Below are positions 35,559-44,880 of a stretch of 64,000 nt of DNA, in pieces. Both the position numbers and the translations under genes were made by a program. The stretch spans positions 61,759 to 125,758 of the forward strand of contig CAZXYZ010000016.1 of NCBI GenBank assembly GCA_964645045.1, given 5' to 3'. The DNA comes from Anammoximicrobium sp964645045. GTDB taxonomy: Bacteria > Planctomycetota > Planctomycetia > Pirellulales > Pirellulaceae. Positions within the stretch are counted from its first letter, which is position 1, and every line of letters starts with the position of its first letter. The notes beneath the pieces were generated by a model. That model made no database searches, was not told the origin of the DNA, and was given only the letters and a program-made list of their open reading frames with translations.

Positions 35559-37436
35559 CTACGGGGCGGGCCGGATCGTCAGCCGCACGGTCGCCGTCCG
35601 GACCGGCTGGTCGAGGACGATCGCCACCCGCGTCGGCGGAGGACCGTTGCGGTCTTCCTGGATCTCCTCGGCGCGGATCGTGAATGCGGCGCCGCCCGTA
35701 TCGATGTCGACGCGCACGCTTCCCTTGGCATCGCCGATGGTCAATTGGCTCGCCGTCGGCTGCGTCCATTTGCCGAACGTGATCAGGGTGGTTTCGAACT
35801 CCTCCGGCTGGGCCGATTGGACCTCGTCCACGACCTCCAGCGTCCCTCGTCCTGCGCGCGCAAAGCGGAACGTCCGCTGCAGTTTTTCCAGGCCCTTGAC
35901 GGCATACGCCGAGCGGATGTCGAGGATCAGCGTGTCCGTGGCGTCGGTCCATTCGGTCTGCAGGACCTTGGCCGCCGCCTTGCGGCCCGTTTGCTGCAAC
36001 TGGCCGGCAATTCGCGGCACCGGATGGCCAAAGGAGTTCAGCAGTTTGCTTTCATAGCGGCGACCGCTGAACGTGCGGGCCGTGTACACTTCGCCGCCGG
36101 GGTCGACCAGCGGCGTGCCGTGGCCCAGGGCCACGACGAACGAGCCCACGTCGTTGTGGTTGTGATGCTCGGCGTTGTGCCCGCCCTTGAGCGCGGCCGC
36201 CAGTCCGCCCGGGGCCTCCGGCCGGCAGATCAGGATGCCCGCGTCGGAGAACCAGTCGCGCGGCGGCGGGGGCACGGCCTCGTCCGCGGCCGGCCGGGCC
36301 GATGCCGAATTGGGGAACGCATACAGTCCCAACTCGAACAGGCTTCCGCCCGGCCCGCTGGCCGTCAACAAGCCCCGTTGCTCGTCGCCTTTCAAGCCCC
36401 AACCGAACCGGCGGCTCAGGAAAGCCATCAGCACGGTGTCCGGTTTTGCGCCCACGTGGCAATCGGCAAAGGCCGGGTACAGGCCGGGCAGGATTTCCAT
36501 CCGCCGCCCGAAGCCGGCAATGGGCTCGATCCGCGGATCGGCCAGCCAGTCGATCCGCCCGCCGGTCGCCTGGTGCAGCGTCTCGGCCAGCGAGACATAG
36601 TTGCCAAAGCCGTAGTTCCAGTAGCCCATCCCCTCGGAGCAATAGCCGTCGGCAGTGAAGCCTTTCAAGAAGTACTCGATATAACGTTCGGCGGCGGCGG
36701 CATAGTACGCCCGCCGCTCGACCGGTTCGACGGCGGCCAGTGCCGCGCCGGTCACGCCGGCCAGGCAGACCGCGTTCCAGTTGTTCGTTCCGGTGGCCCA
36801 CCAGAGTTGCGGCCGGCCCGTCTTGACGTAGCCCTCGAAGGGCTGGAACGTCCGCCGCTCCAACTCGTCCCCAATCAACTTCCGCACGTCCGTGTTCAGC
36901 CGGTCGTCCAGCCAATAAACCATGGTGGCCAAATTCCAGGCCGTCGCGGCCGACGCCAGGTCGATCTCCACGACTTCGCCGCGGAAGTTTTTCAGGTCGC
37001 GATCGTGAGCCGGCAACAGCCAGCTCTTTTCCGCGCACGTGGCACGGATCGTCGCCTCGATCGCCGGCAGGAACCGGCCACGGTCCTCCAGGCATTCGGC
37101 CAGGACCAACGACGACAATCGGCTTCGCCGCGCACTATGCACCCGTTGGTACCGTGAGCGGTTGCCGCTGCGCGAGAATTCCAGATACAGTTCATCCGTC
37201 GGCTCCGGAATCGGCTGCGGCAACAACTTTTCCGCCTCCGCCACCACGCCGCGGAACTCGCGGGATGTGGCCAGGACTTCCCAAGCCGCACGATCCGCCG
37301 CGGGCCGCCCCACGCCCGCGGGCTTCGCAGGCAGCATCGCCGCCAACTGTGCGATCCGCCCGGCGTCGAGCGTTTCCGCAGCGGCAATAGGGGTTGAAAC
37401 AAAGAGCAACAGCAGGCAGGTGGCAAGTCGCGTCAT
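35559..37436 (-). CDS. Heparinase II/III-like polysaccharide lyase family protein
   Basis: The 625-residue protein has a signal peptide (MTRLATCLLLLFVSTPIAAA), an alpha-barrel domain (TGTNNWNAVCLAGVTGAALA; YCSEGMGYWNYGFGNY) and a C-terminal beta-sandwich with the family motif HNAEHHNHNDVGSFVVALG, whose His residues are the usual catalytic or metal site. It probably cleaves acidic polysaccharides by elimination in the periplasm. ATG 37436 is 44 bp downstream of the Gfo/Idh/MocA gene, in the same operon, suggesting a shared carbohydrate pathway. Confidence 0.85.
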   Translation of the reverse strand: MTRLATCLLLLFVSTPIAAAETLDAGRIAQLAAMLPAKPAGVGRPAADRAAWEVLATSREFRGVVAEAEKLLPQPIPEPTDELYLEFSRSGNRSRYQRVHSARRSRLSSLVLAECLEDRGRFLPAIEATIRATCAEKSWLLPAHDRDLKNFRGEVVEIDLASAATAWNLATMVYWLDDRLNTDVRKLIGDELERRTFQPFEGYVKTGRPQLWWATGTNNWNAVCLAGVTGAALAAVEPVERRAYYAAAAERYIEYFLKGFTADGYCSEGMGYWNYGFGNYVSLAETLHQATGGRIDWLADPRIEPIAGFGRRMEILPGLYPAFADCHVGAKPDTVLMAFLSRRFGWGLKGDEQRGLLTASGPGGSLFELGLYAFPNSASARPAADEAVPPPPRDWFSDAGILICRPEAPGGLAAALKGGHNAEHHNHNDVGSFVVALGHGTPLVDPGGEVYTARTFSGRRYESKLLNSFGHPVPRIAGQLQQTGRKAAAKVLQTEWTDATDTLILDIRSAYAVKGLEKLQRTFRFARAGRGTLEVVDEVQSAQPEEFETTLITFGKWTQPTASQLTIGDAKGSVRVDIDTGGAAFTIRAEEIQEDRNGPPPTRVAIVLDQPVRTATVRLTIRPAP

Positions 37437-37480
37437 CGGCGGGGTCTCCAGGGAGGGTTCGCGGTATCGTAACCTGCGCG

Positions 37481-38845
37481 TCACAGGTGCCACGGGGATC
37501 GCATCGGCCGGTCCAACATCTGGTTCGCCTCGTCATCGTTGACGAACGCTTCCCGGGTCGGATCCCAGCTCAGTTTCCGTCCCAGCTTGACGGCGATCTG
37601 CTGCAGGTGACACAGGGCGTCCGAGCGAACGGCGATGTCGATCGGCGCTGCAACTTGGGTGCGTCCCAAGATCGCGTCCATGAAGTTGGCGTGATGATTG
37701 TCGCTCTTGAACAGGTGCAATCCGTCGGCGCCGATGGTCTCCTTGAGCAGCGACTTGGGTTCGGCATCGATCTTGCTGCGGTCCACATGGACCCAGCCTT
37801 CGCTGCCCAAGAACAGCACACCGTGGCCGTAGCCGGCGACTTGTAAAGGATGCTTCTTGGCCGTGCCGTCGTCCATGTGGACCAGGGTCACTCCGTTGGC
37901 ATAGCGGTTCTCGACCTGCCAGCTCGTGGCGGCGTCGGTCAACATGTCTTGGGGGAACACCCCGCTGCCTTCGACCTCGGTCGGGCCGTCCAAATCCGTG
38001 CCGTTGCCCCACTGGGCGATGTCCAAGTGGTGGACGCCCCAGTTGCCGATCATGCCCATGCAGTAATCGGAGATCGAGTACCAGACGCTGTAGCCTTCTT
38101 TCTCGGTCCAAGGCCGGCAGCGTTGATAACAGTACGGCGCTTCCGGCGCCGGGCCGAGCCACAGGTCGTAGTCCAATTCCTTGGGCACCGGCTCCGTGGG
38201 CTGCTTGGCGCACGTCCAACTGCCGGGGACCCCGACCAGGATCGTCTTCAACTGGCCGATCTTGCCGTTGCGCACCAGTTCGCAGGCCTGCCGGAATTTG
38301 CCGCCCGACCGCTGCTGGGTTCCGAACTGGAACAGCACGCCGCTGTCGTGTACCGCCTTGCGCACGGCTTGTGCGGCGCGGAAGCTCCAACCCATGGGTT
38401 TCTCGCAATACATGTGCTTGTGCCGCCGTGTCGCCTCGAGGGCCATCAGCGGATGCCAGTGATCCGGCGCCGTGATCTGCACGGCGTCGATGTCCTCGCG
38501 GGCCATCAACTCGCGAAAATCCCGATAGGCCGTGCAGTCCTGGTTGTCGTAGTATTCGTCCACCGACTGCTTGCCCGCTGACCGCCGGGTTTCATGCACG
38601 TCGCATACGGCCACCACTTGAACTTCCGGATTCCCGCGGAAGGTGCGCATGTTGCCCATGCCCTGGATCCCCAGCCCGATGACGCCCAGCACCACGCGAT
38701 TCGACGGCGCGGCCGCGCCCGCCAGACCCAGCGCGGACGAAGGAATGATCGCAGGCAGACCGAGGACGCCGGCTGCGGCTGCACTGCGGCCAAGGAATTG
38801 CCGGCGGCTGACGGGACGGGATTCGAGGCGTTCTTGGGTGGGCAT
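37481..38845 (-). CDS. Gfo/Idh/MocA family oxidoreductase, Tat-exported
   Basis: The 454-residue protein starts with a Tat signal (SRRQFLGRSAAAAGVLGLPA), followed by a Rossmann domain (VVLGVIGLGIQGMGNM) and the EKP motif (YCEKPMGWS). Its C-terminal domain ends NQMLDRPMRSPWHL. It should be a periplasmic NAD(P)-binding sugar oxidoreductase, probably with tightly bound cofactor. ATG 38845 has AGGAGAG upstream. It is first in an operon with the heparinase-like gene. Confidence 0.92.
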   Translation of the reverse strand: MPTQERLESRPVSRRQFLGRSAAAAGVLGLPAIIPSSALGLAGAAAPSNRVVLGVIGLGIQGMGNMRTFRGNPEVQVVAVCDVHETRRSAGKQSVDEYYDNQDCTAYRDFRELMAREDIDAVQITAPDHWHPLMALEATRRHKHMYCEKPMGWSFRAAQAVRKAVHDSGVLFQFGTQQRSGGKFRQACELVRNGKIGQLKTILVGVPGSWTCAKQPTEPVPKELDYDLWLGPAPEAPYCYQRCRPWTEKEGYSVWYSISDYCMGMIGNWGVHHLDIAQWGNGTDLDGPTEVEGSGVFPQDMLTDAATSWQVENRYANGVTLVHMDDGTAKKHPLQVAGYGHGVLFLGSEGWVHVDRSKIDAEPKSLLKETIGADGLHLFKSDNHHANFMDAILGRTQVAAPIDIAVRSDALCHLQQIAVKLGRKLSWDPTREAFVNDDEANQMLDRPMRSPWHL

Positions 38846-39277
38846 CGGTTCTCTCCTGGTTTGAGTCAGACGACAATGCAGTGGATTCCCAGTATAACGC
38901 ATTTCAACGGTAAGCGGTCGAGGTAGAACGCGATGCGAAGGCGCAAAGATGGGGAGTATCCCGCTCGGCGGACCATTCAAGAGCATCGAGAATCTCGAAG
39001 AAATGCACAAATAGTAGAAATATGGGGATATCATTCCAGTCAATGCGATCGGCTGACGTTGCATTCGATTTCCTTGAACTTGCTTACAAGACAATCAACA
39101 AGTAATAGAATGCGTACAGGAAACGGGACCTCGGACGCCTGGAAACGCAGTTGTTCGCTTCCACACAGATGCGGAAGGCACGGACCTTATGCACAGGGGA
39201 TCTGACCGGTCCGTTGCAGATTTCCGCCAAGCAGGAGCGAAAACAGTTCAGTCGTCTGGCCCAAGGAGTGTTCTACC
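38846..39277. other. Divergent intergenic region, lower GC
   Basis: The 430 bp between the divergent Gfo/Idh/MocA and WbsX-like genes has visibly lower GC than the surroundings and no credible coding sequence or hairpin. It probably holds the two promoters. Confidence 0.5.
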
Positions 39278-40528
39278 GTGGAGAGCATCCATCGTCGTGA
39301 GTTTCTGGATCGCGCAAAGACGGGTCTGGTCGAACTGGCCGCGAGTATGCCGATCGTCGCCGCTGCGACGGCCGCGGATACGGCCCAAGTCAGTGCCCAG
39401 CGTCGGCCAACCGTCATTTGTGTCTATTACCCTCACTGGCACAGCTACGATCACGGCAGCGCTTGGAAGGGTGAAGGTTGGACGGAATGGGAAGGCGTGA
39501 AGGCCGCGGTGCCTCGCTTTCCCGGACACCCGCAGCCGCTACGGCCCGCGTGGGGCTACTTCGACGAGAGCGATCCGCAGTGGTCCGCGCGCGAAATCGA
39601 CCTGGCGGCCGACCACGGGATCGACGTCTTCCTGTTCGACTGGTACTGGTACAGCGGCGTCAAGAACATGGAGGAGGCACTGGAGCAGGGCTTCTTGCGG
39701 GCCGCCAATCGCGACCGCATGAAGTTCGCACTCATGTGGGCCAATCATCACCGCCGGGACCAGTTCTGCCCGGATCTGACCAGGGAGCGCACCGTTTGGC
39801 TGCCCTCGCGCCATTCGCCGCGCGATCTGGAACGTATGATGGAGTACTGCGTCGAGCACTACTTCCGTCAGCCGAACTATTGGCGAGTGGAGGGGCGTTT
39901 GTTCTTCAGCATCTTCCAGGCCACGGAATTCGTGAGGCAACTGGGCGGACCGCAGGAGACTGCCAAGCTGTTGCAGAAGATGGATGAACGCCTCCGTCAG
40001 GCCGGCCTGCCGCCGATGCATTGGAACGGTATGGTGTCCGATCCGAAATCGGCCGCGATCCTCCGGGAAGCGGGCTTCTCGAGTACCAGCCGATACAACG
40101 TCAATTCGACGGGTAAGGCCGGTCCCGACCTCACCGAGCAGTATGAAGATCTCATGCAAGCCCACCGGGAGCACTGGCAGAAGATGACGGCCGCGGCGCC
40201 GCTGGTGAACCTGCCCGTGGTGACGACAGGCTGGGACGTCACGCCGCGCTGCGCCCCGGACGTGCCTTGGCCTTTCCCCGTGGCGCCGGCCAGCGGGAAG
40301 CACGAATACCCCTACGGTCCCGTCGTGGTCGGAAGCACGCCCGAGCGGTTCGAGCAGTTGCTCCGCGATGCCGCTGGGCACGTGGAACGGGACCCGCGTC
40401 AGCCGTTCGCCGTGCTCATCAACGCCTGGAATGAATGGACGGAGGGCTGTTTTCTCTTGCCCGAAGAGCGGACGGGCAATGCCCGCTTGGAGGCCGTCAA
40501 GCGGACGTTTGGCACGGGCAACCGCTGA
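39278..40528 (+). CDS. WbsX-like / GH99-type TIM-barrel protein
   Basis: The 416-residue protein matches the WbsX/GH99-like fold: CVYYPHWHSYDHGSAWKGEG near the start, GIDVFLFDWYWYSGVKNMEE, and the end motif VLINAWNEWTEGCFLLPEE. An N-terminal twin-arginine-like start (HRREFLDRAK) and an Ala-rich stretch suggest export. I use GTG 39278 because AAGGAG lies 9 nt upstream. It is probably a glycan-processing enzyme; the substrate is unknown. Confidence 0.82.
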   Translation: MESIHRREFLDRAKTGLVELAASMPIVAAATAADTAQVSAQRRPTVICVYYPHWHSYDHGSAWKGEGWTEWEGVKAAVPRFPGHPQPLRPAWGYFDESDPQWSAREIDLAADHGIDVFLFDWYWYSGVKNMEEALEQGFLRAANRDRMKFALMWANHHRRDQFCPDLTRERTVWLPSRHSPRDLERMMEYCVEHYFRQPNYWRVEGRLFFSIFQATEFVRQLGGPQETAKLLQKMDERLRQAGLPPMHWNGMVSDPKSAAILREAGFSSTSRYNVNSTGKAGPDLTEQYEDLMQAHREHWQKMTAAAPLVNLPVVTTGWDVTPRCAPDVPWPFPVAPASGKHEYPYGPVVVGSTPERFEQLLRDAAGHVERDPRQPFAVLINAWNEWTEGCFLLPEERTGNARLEAVKRTFGTGNR

Positions 40529-40652
40529 CGAGTCAGACAGGGCTTGTCGGCCGGATAACGTGCGGCACGATTTGAGTCCGGCCATGAGCGGAGCCTGTGA
40601 GCAAGTGCGCCCGGCCGCATCCAAGGCAGAGCCTTGCAACGCGTTCCACGCC

Positions 40653-40874
40653 TCAGTTTGCTTCGGCCCAGCAGTTGGCCTCGCATGCGGGCGTTTCCCG
40701 CCGCGGAGCGATGCCGAGCCGCTTGCGCATCCAGATTTCTTCGCGGTCCACTTCCACGTCCGCCGGCGCCTCGATCGACAGACGCACGCGGCCCCCCTGC
40801 ACCGACTCGACCGTTACCCGAATACGATCATCGATCACAATCGTCTCGCCACACTTCCTGGATAACACCAACAT
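40653..40874 (-). CDS. csrA: Carbon storage regulator CsrA
   Basis: The 73-residue protein has the CsrA core MLVLSRKCGETIVIDD with Leu4 and Arg6, GGRVRLSIEAP, and Arg44 in VDREEI, the RNA-binding residues. ATG 40874 has GGGAGG upstream. It binds GGA motifs in mRNA leaders and represses or stabilises translation. The C-terminal tail is a little longer than in E. coli (61 residues). It lies downstream of tetR on the same strand. Confidence 0.93.
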   Translation of the reverse strand: MLVLSRKCGETIVIDDRIRVTVESVQGGRVRLSIEAPADVEVDREEIWMRKRLGIAPRRETPACEANCWAEAN

Positions 40875-40914
40875 GATCAACCTCCCTGACGCGGCACTGC
40901 CGCTTTCTTCGTAG

Positions 40915-40933
40915 GACGGATTTCCGATCCGTC
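40915..40933. repeat. Short palindrome between tetR and csrA
   Basis: GACGGATTTCCGATCCGTC has 7-bp arms and a 5-nt centre. It sits 18 bp after the tetR stop and upstream of csrA; it could be a weak terminator or a dispersed repeat. Confidence 0.5.
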
Positions 40934-40951
40934 GATCAGAATCACTCCGTT

Positions 40952-41560
40952 TCAACCCGTTTTCTCTATTCCACCCATGAACACCGGCACCAGCACGCGG
41001 ACAATGTCCTCGGCGGAGCGCGGCTCGCTGCCGGCCAGTTCGCATTCGGCCAGTTGGCGGATCGCGCCCAGCACCATTTCCGCCACGCGCTTGGCATCCA
41101 GCGGTTTGAATTCGCCGGCGGCGATGCCTTGCTCGATAATCTCCGCCAAGACGGCGATCACTTGCCCGCGCAGGCTGTCTTGCTCGGTCTTCAGCAACCC
41201 GCGCACGGATGCGTCGTTCAACAAGAACGCAAATAACTCGCGTTCCTGGTTGACGTGCTCGAAGTACATTCGAGCCATCGCTTCCAGCTTGGCGCGAGCC
41301 GTCTGTTGGCCGACGGCGATTTCATGCATTTGAACGTTGATGGGCTCGTAGGCCTTCTGGTACACAAACTGCAACAGTCCCCGTTTGCTGCGGAAATAGT
41401 TGTAGACGCTGCCCTTGGCCACACGCGCGGCGATGGCCAGCCGCTCCATGGTCAAGCCGGCACTGCCGTGCTGGGCAATCACGGCCACCGCCGCCTCGAA
41501 TAACCCGTCTCGCATCGCCGCGTCCACCGCCGCTTTGCGTCGTTCGGTCAACCTGGGCAC
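40952..41560 (-). CDS. TetR family transcriptional regulator
   Basis: The 202-residue protein has an N-terminal TetR helix-turn-helix (TMERLAIAARVAKGSVYNYF, about 37-56) and a helical C-terminal ligand domain of usual length. The start is GTG 41560, with only a weak ribosome site. No efflux gene is adjacent, so the target is unknown. The upstream 41561-41896 region is AT-rich and may hold its operator. Confidence 0.9.
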   Translation of the reverse strand: MPRLTERRKAAVDAAMRDGLFEAAVAVIAQHGSAGLTMERLAIAARVAKGSVYNYFRSKRGLLQFVYQKAYEPINVQMHEIAVGQQTARAKLEAMARMYFEHVNQERELFAFLLNDASVRGLLKTEQDSLRGQVIAVLAEIIEQGIAAGEFKPLDAKRVAEMVLGAIRQLAECELAGSEPRSAEDIVRVLVPVFMGGIEKTG

Positions 41561-41753
41561 AGATCTCTCGCTTTCAACACCCGCGGCCGGACCGCTTTGG
41601 TGCGGCTGCCGCGGGCGAATGAAGTTGAATTAGTCGCGTATTTTGTTGAACGTGCGGTCATTTTGCTGAATTATAATTTTTTGGTCAAGGTCGATTTATT
41701 GCTAGCTCAGGGCTTTGGCTGTCTAACTTCCACGGAATTAACTCGGGGGCCAA

Positions 41754-41840
41754 GCGAACGGTGGGCGTCAGCCCACTGGATTTCCCCAGGGTTGGCCGAC
41801 CATTACCCAAAGAACCGATGGGCTGACGCCCACCGTTCGC
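41754..41840. repeat. 87-bp palindrome, full copy
   Basis: Arms GCGAACGGTGGGCGTCAGCC and complement enclose a centre of about 40 bp. A single arm of the same family occurs at 28547-28572. It lies 56 bp upstream of the thrC start. Confidence 0.8.
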
Positions 41841-41896
41841 CAAAGTGCGACAGTCCGGACCTTGAGTTTCCCAGTTCCCTTGCTTACACTACGCCC

Positions 41897-43294
41897 GTGT
41901 CCAAAGAACTAGCTTTCCAAAAGTGTATTTCTCCCGCCTGCGGCGCGACTTACGGCATCGCCGAAGTCCGCGTTGCCTGCGACCGTTGCGGCGATCTGCT
42001 GGATGTCGAATACGACTGGGATCGCTTGAATCCCCCTGCCAACCTGCAGTATTTCGAGCAGTGGTGGGGCCAGCGACGTGTGCCGATGCGGTTTAGCGGC
42101 GTCTGGCGGTTTCACGAATTGCTGCCCTATGCTAGCACCGAATCGCTGGTCACCGTGGGCGAAGGCCAGACGCTGTTGCAGCAGTCGGACAGTGTTGGTT
42201 CGTATGTCGGCCTGCAACCCGGCCGGCTGCATCTGCAATACGAGGGCATGAACCCCTCGGGCAGCTTCAAAGACAACGGCATGTCCGCGGCCTTTACACA
42301 CGCTCGCCTGACCGGCGCGTCGCGGGCTGCATGTGCGTCCACCGGCAACACCAGCGCCTCGCTGGCCATGTATTCCGCCGTGACGCGGCTGATGAAAGCC
42401 GTCATCTTTATCGGTTCGGGCAAGATCTCGTACGGCAAGCTTTCGCAGGCGCTCGAATACGGCGCGTTGACTGTCCAAATTGACGGCGATTTCGACGACG
42501 CCATGGCGCGCGTCCAGGAAGTGTCTCGGGACCTGGGCATTTACCTGGTGAACAGCGTTAATCCGTTCCGGTTGGAAGGCCAGAAGACGATCATGTTCCG
42601 GGTGCTCGAAGCACTTCGCTGGGAGACGCCCGACTGGATCGTCGTACCGGGCGGCAATCTGGGCAACTCCAGCGCGTTTGGCAAAGCGTTTGCCGAACTG
42701 GCCAAGTTGGGGCTGATTAAGCGCGTGCCTCGCCTGGCGGTGATCAACGCAGCAGGGGCAGATACGCTGTACGAGTTGTACGACCGCCACGGGCTGCGGT
42801 GGAACGGTGGCCAGGCCGACTCGCAACTGGTCGCAGACTATTATCGCGGTTTGGACGAACAGCACAAGAAAGCCGACACGATTGCCAGCGCGATCGAAAT
42901 CAACCGGCCGGTGAATTTGCGCAAGTGCATTCGCGCTCTGGAATTCTGCGACGGCGTGGTGCGCAAAGTGACCGACCAGGATATCCTGGACGCGAAGGCC
43001 CAGGTCGGCGCAGGCGGCTTCGGCTGCGAACCGGCCAGCGCGGCCAGTGTCGCTGGCGCGAAATTGTTGGTCCGCGAAGGCGTCATCGGTCCGGACGAGC
43101 GAGTCGTTTGCGTCTTGACCGGTCACCAGCTGAAAGACCCCACTGCAACGGTCGCGTATCACACGTCGGACCGGGAGCATTTCCAAAAGGTCCTGGGCAG
43201 CCGCGGCGTCGAGCGGGCGGCGTTTGCCAACCATGCGATCGCGGTGCCCAACGATTTGAGCCAGATCATTCAAGCCATCGAACAGCACAGTTGA
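41897..43294 (+). CDS. thrC: Threonine synthase
   Basis: The 465-residue protein has an N-terminal zinc-ribbon-like Cys set (Cys10, 15, 28, 31), then the PLP fold with Lys125 in PSGSFKDNGM, the family-conserved STGNTSASLAMYSA, and a phosphate loop VPGGNLGNSSAFG. It makes threonine from O-phosphohomoserine. GTG 41897 starts a family-like protein; the frame is open to 41597 but runs through a palindromic repeat. dapB begins 2 bp after its stop, forming an aspartate-family amino-acid operon. Confidence 0.95.
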   Translation: MSKELAFQKCISPACGATYGIAEVRVACDRCGDLLDVEYDWDRLNPPANLQYFEQWWGQRRVPMRFSGVWRFHELLPYASTESLVTVGEGQTLLQQSDSVGSYVGLQPGRLHLQYEGMNPSGSFKDNGMSAAFTHARLTGASRAACASTGNTSASLAMYSAVTRLMKAVIFIGSGKISYGKLSQALEYGALTVQIDGDFDDAMARVQEVSRDLGIYLVNSVNPFRLEGQKTIMFRVLEALRWETPDWIVVPGGNLGNSSAFGKAFAELAKLGLIKRVPRLAVINAAGADTLYELYDRHGLRWNGGQADSQLVADYYRGLDEQHKKADTIASAIEINRPVNLRKCIRALEFCDGVVRKVTDQDILDAKAQVGAGGFGCEPASAASVAGAKLLVREGVIGPDERVVCVLTGHQLKDPTATVAYHTSDREHFQKVLGSRGVERAAFANHAIAVPNDLSQIIQAIEQHS

Positions 43295-43296
43295 CG

Positions 43297-44097
43297 ATGA
43301 CCAAAACACGCGTCGCCATTCACGGGGCAGCCGGCCGCATGGGCCGGCGGCTGATTGCTTTGGGCAGTGCGGATCCCGAACTGCAGATTGCCGCCGCATT
43401 GGAATGCGCCGGCCATCCCGAGTTGGGCCGGGATGCGGGACCGCTGGCCGGCGTGCCCGTGCTGGGCGTTCCGCTGACGGTGACCTTGGATGCCGGCGTC
43501 GCCGACGTGCTGGTCGATTTCTCGCTGCCGGTAGGCGCGACGGCGGCCACCAAACTGTGTCTTCAGCGCGGACTGCCATTGGTCATGGCGACGACGGGGT
43601 TGGAAGAGGAACAAAAACACCAACTGCACGCCGCCGCCGAACGGATCCCGATCGTCTGGGCACCCAGCATGAGCTTGGCCGTGAACCTGACGATGAAGCT
43701 GGCGACGATCGCCGCCAGCGTGCTGAAGAGTGCCTCCGGCGGCGTGGATGTCGAGATCATCGAGCGGCATCACCGCTTCAAGAAGGACTCGCCCAGCGGC
43801 ACGGCCTTGCGGTTCGGCGAATTGATCGCAGCCGAGATGGGCCAGGCCAAGCAGGTCCACGGCCGCGAAGGCGTGGTCGGCGAACGCCCGCGCGACGAAA
43901 TCGGCTATCACGCCGTCCGCGCCGGCGACAACCCCGGCGAGCACACGATCCTGTTCGGCTTGTTGGGCGAGAGCATCGAACTGACCGTGCGAGCCACCAA
44001 CCGCGACTGCTACGCCGTGGGCGCATTTGCCGCCGCCAAATTCGTGGCGCGGCAGAAGCCCGGTCTGTACACGATGAACGACGTGCTGGGGCTGTAA
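43297..44097 (+). CDS. dapB: 4-hydroxy-tetrahydrodipicolinate reductase
   Basis: The 266-residue protein shows the nucleotide loop GAAGRMG (10-16) and the signature ERHHRFKKDSPSGTA (156-170) with catalytic His158/His159 and Lys162/163. It reduces the DapA product for lysine and diaminopimelate synthesis. Start ATG 43297 lies 2 bp after thrC. The pairing of thrC and dapB links threonine and lysine synthesis. Confidence 0.96.
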   Translation: MTKTRVAIHGAAGRMGRRLIALGSADPELQIAAALECAGHPELGRDAGPLAGVPVLGVPLTVTLDAGVADVLVDFSLPVGATAATKLCLQRGLPLVMATTGLEEEQKHQLHAAAERIPIVWAPSMSLAVNLTMKLATIAASVLKSASGGVDVEIIERHHRFKKDSPSGTALRFGELIAAEMGQAKQVHGREGVVGERPRDEIGYHAVRAGDNPGEHTILFGLLGESIELTVRATNRDCYAVGAFAAAKFVARQKPGLYTMNDVLGL

Positions 44098-44140
44098 GAG
44101 CCTGGGCTCCGACCAATTCCACCCGGCCGCGTTTCAGGTT

Positions 44141-44173
44141 CCCTCGCCCTCCGGGAAAGGGTTAGGGTGAGGG
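44141..44173. repeat. Hairpin downstream of dapB
   Basis: CCCTCGCCCT and AGGGTGAGGG form 10-bp arms with one mismatch around CCGGGAAAGGGTT. It lies 44 bp after the dapB stop and is probably both a terminator and a member of a common CCCTC-type repeat family. Confidence 0.55.
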
Positions 44174-44209
44174 CTCCCCTGCCCACGCACAAGGAACTAC
44201 CCGCCTTTT

Positions 44210-44504
44210 TTGCCGCCCGGCCACGGCGGTCGGCGTAGAGCTTGCCGGATTGAATCAACCGTTCCAGCACGGAGCCGGCGAGACCGCGACGCTTTTGGAG
44301 ATACCGGCGGACGCGGGCCAGTCGTTGCTCGTCGGACACGGGCAGCCGCAGTGGACGGCGGCCTTGGGGAACCGGACGTAGCCTGCCGGAATCGGGCGGG
44401 GTGGAGTGAGCGACGGGGAGAAAGCCGGCTGCCAAGTGCCGCTCCAGCCATTGGACAGCCGGGCCGACATCGACCTGGGCTAAGTGCATCACCAGGTCGA
44501 TCAA
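44210..44504 (-). pseudogene. Fragment of a CHC2/DUF3991-Toprim primase-like gene
   Basis: The frame reads DLVMHLAQVDVGPAVQWLE, like the end of a CHC2 zinc-finger primase domain. It is followed by RLARVRRYLQKRRGLAGSVL and ERLIQSGKLYADRRG, typical of DUF3991. The Cys part upstream and the Toprim part downstream are missing, so this is a remnant of a mobile or plasmid-type gene. A further broken frame on the plus strand (about 44508-44643, ending CFVAAMLK) was not identified. Confidence 0.6.
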
Positions 44505-44838
44505 CCAGTTGGAACGGTGGGCCGCCTACATCCAAAAGCCCCTGCACCCCGCGATGATCGATCTCTGCCACGCCTTGGGACGAGACATGTTGTACGAACG
44601 ACCGGACGAAACGACGTGCTTTGTCGCTGCCATGCTGAAATAACTGTCGCGCCGGCTTATGTCTGGCAAGGGGGCAATGACCCCGCGGGTATCCGCGGGC
44701 ACGCCGTCGCACCAGATTCAATGAGCCCTCGATGCGGCCTTGCGTGGGCCGGCAACGTGGTGACGAGGTTTTGCCTGGTCACTCACTTGCCGCAAGGCTA
44801 CGCCTCGCATCCGGTCGGCAGAGCCGACAAGACAAAGC

Positions 44839-44863
44839 GTTCCCAGGCGGAGCCTGGGAACGA
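44839..44863 (-). terminator. Hairpin after the sugar-isomerase-like gene
   Basis: CGTTCCCAGGC and GCCTGGGAACG form a perfect 11-bp stem with a 3-nt loop, 18 bp past the stop codon of the 44881-45846 gene. There is no strong T-tract. The 44505-44838 stretch holds only fragments. Confidence 0.55.
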
Positions 44864-44880
44864 GGGCGCCGAGGCCGGGA

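Noticed and set aside
44508..44643. Short plus-strand frame ending CFVAAMLK
   Set aside because: There is no start or ribosome site and no family recognised; it is probably part of the degraded mobile segment beside the primase fragment.
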